From contig CAMZKZ010000015.1 of assembly GCA_947311645.1 (NCBI GenBank), positions 1 through 7,480 of the forward strand: 7,480 nt of DNA, in the 5' to 3' direction. Shown here in pieces: positions 6,938 to 7,480 of this stretch. Numbering within the stretch: the stretch's first letter is position 1; the number at the start of each line of letters is the position of its first letter. The notes beneath the pieces are model-generated. The model was not told the origin of the DNA. It was given only the letters and a program-made list of their open reading frames with translations, and searched no databases. This DNA comes from an uncultured Candidatus Altimarinota bacterium. GTDB lineage: Bacteria; Patescibacteriota; Gracilibacteria; CAIRYL01. The translations under genes and the position numbers were made by a program.

Positions 6938-6974
6938 AAAAAGAGTATAAATATGTTTTAGATATTTATACTCT
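6938..6974 (-). terminator. Perfect 13-bp inverted repeat; intrinsic terminator for the upstream minus-strand gene
   Basis: AGAGTATAAATAT at 6942-6954 and ATATTTATACTCT at 6962-6974 pair perfectly around a 7-base loop. On the minus strand the stem runs into TTTTT then CTTT, 26 bases after the stop of the Glu/Lys-rich gene, so it is placed to end that transcript. On the plus strand a run of seven T (6978-6984) follows after ACA, so it could stop plus-strand transcription as well. Each arm holds TATACT; the copy nearer the methyltransferase start could be its -10 box, making promoter and terminator overlap. The stem is A+T-rich and therefore fairly weak for its length. Confidence 0.75.
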
Positions 6975-7000
6975 ACATTTTTTTAGATTTTTTTTCTAAT

Positions 7001-7480
7001 CTATTCTGCTTTTTCTATGCTTTCTAAAAATGGGTCTACTGCTTCTGCTATTTTTGTAGAAGTAGGAAAAGGGTTTTGTGAAATAGATTTTGGGGTTGCT
7101 GTTTCTATTTCTGTTAAATATTCAACTTCTTCATCTTCGTCTGCTTTTGCAAGAAATTCTGCAAAATCATCATAATCTGTTTCTTCTTCTTGTTTTTCAA
7201 TATATTTTTCTGGTTGTGGCATAGAAAAATATTCTTTATGTTTGGCGTATGGAATTTCTTCTTCAGAAAGAGGTCTAGCTTCTTTTTCAATATTTTCTCC
7301 AAATAAATTGGTATTTTCTTTTGTTTTTTGCTCTCTTTGTTCTCCTTCATTTTTTACTGTAGTGTCTCCTTTATTTTCTTTTGTTTGTGTGTCTAGTACT
7401 TCTTTTACTTCTTTTACTTCTTTTATTTCTTTTATTTCTTTGTTAGGTGTTTTATTATCAGATTGTTTTTTATTATTCTT
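7001..7480 (-). CDS. Unrecognised Glu/Lys-rich protein, C-terminal part
   Basis: The minus-strand frame ending in TAG at 7001-7003 has no stop through the window edge, giving at least 159 residues with the start outside. An internal ATG at 7220-7222 exists, but the same charged composition continues upstream of it and it has no ribosome site. I therefore take the gene to be longer. Composition changes along the protein. The visible N-terminal part is Lys/Asn/Glu-rich and includes KEIKEIKEVKEVKEV and KTKENTNLFGENIEKEARP. A middle part has EEEIPYAKHKEYFSMPQPEKY. The C-terminal 70 residues are acidic (TDYDDFAEFL, KADEDEEVEYLTEIE) and end DPFLESIEKAE. It is probably a disordered or coiled-coil linker region. 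No membrane segment, catalytic motif or known domain is visible, so no function is proposed. It is followed by an intrinsic terminator. The real-gene call rests on the long open frame and the coherent composition. Confidence 0.72.
   Translation of the reverse strand, partial: KNNKKQSDNKTPNKEIKEIKEVKEVKEVLDTQTKENKGDTTVKNEGEQREQKTKENTNLFGENIEKEARPLSEEEIPYAKHKEYFSMPQPEKYIEKQEEETDYDDFAEFLAKADEDEEVEYLTEIETATPKSISQNPFPTSTKIAEAVDPFLESIEKAE
7398..7442 (-). repeat. Five 9-base tandem units encoding KEV/KEI
   Basis: Plus-strand units are ACTTCTTTT three times, then ATTTCTTTT, then ATTTCTTTG. They lie in frame in the Glu/Lys-rich gene on the minus strand and encode Lys-Glu-Val three times and Lys-Glu-Ile twice. 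Because units are whole codons, copy-number change would lengthen or shorten the protein without breaking the frame. Confidence 0.85.

Noticed and set aside
7001..7222. A 73-residue gene starting at the ATG at 7222 (minus strand)
   Set aside because: The frame is open upstream to the window edge with the same Glu/Lys-rich composition, and there is no ribosome site before this ATG, so it is treated as internal.
7114..7350. Lys-rich 78-codon open frame on the minus strand
   Set aside because: It overlaps the longer Glu/Lys-rich gene in another frame; its composition is simply the A-rich coding strand read out of frame.
1..7480. CRISPR array, tRNA, rRNA, insertion sequence or prophage
   Set aside because: No regularly spaced repeats, cloverleaf-like segment, transposase or phage motif was seen; the only tandem repeat is coding.

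Overview
The window is A+T-rich, coding-dense bacterial DNA. The five largest intergenic gaps are each under 80 bases, so no gene-free stretch reaches 300 bases. It holds six protein-coding genes: four complete, and one at each end that runs off the window. I see no rRNA, tRNA, CRISPR array, insertion sequence or phage gene. Genes are spelled almost entirely with A/T-ending codons. None of the four visible upstream regions carries a clear Shine-Dalgarno sequence, and all six stop codons are TAA or TAG. My best guess is a Patescibacteria/CPR lineage (for example Gracilibacteria or Peregrinibacteria) that reads UGA conventionally in these genes, because no in-frame TGA occurs in any of them. That assignment is an inference from style and not from a marker gene.

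Layout. (1) Positions 3-1241 (+) are the 3' part of a gene whose C-terminal two thirds look like a divergent serpin (protease-inhibitor fold). It ends in a strong intrinsic terminator at 1248-1277. (2) Positions 1312-5361 (+) hold three same-strand genes with short gaps and no terminator between them: argH (argininosuccinate lyase), a multi-pass GT-C/PMT-type membrane glycosyltransferase, and prfA (peptide chain release factor 1). The block is bounded by the terminator before argH and a hairpin that begins inside the prfA stop codon, so it may be one transcription unit. The second and third gaps each hold promoter-like sequence, so internal starts are also possible. (3) Positions 5395-6930 (-) hold a convergent RsmF-type rRNA m5C methyltransferase. 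(4) A perfect 13-bp inverted repeat at 6942-6974 separates it from the upstream minus-strand gene. (5) Positions 7001-7480 (-) are the C-terminal part of an unrecognised, highly charged Glu/Lys-rich protein with a KEV/KEI tripeptide repeat. Its open frame runs through the window edge.

How the genes fit together. prfA and the rRNA methyltransferase are translation housekeeping. argH makes arginine and fumarate from argininosuccinate and stands without other arg genes here. The glycosyltransferase probably works on lipid-linked sugars at the cell envelope. The two partial genes are the accessory part. The most interesting one is the serpin-like protein, because serpins are sporadic in bacteria and this copy keeps the fold signatures around the reactive-centre loop while departing from the inhibitory hinge consensus.
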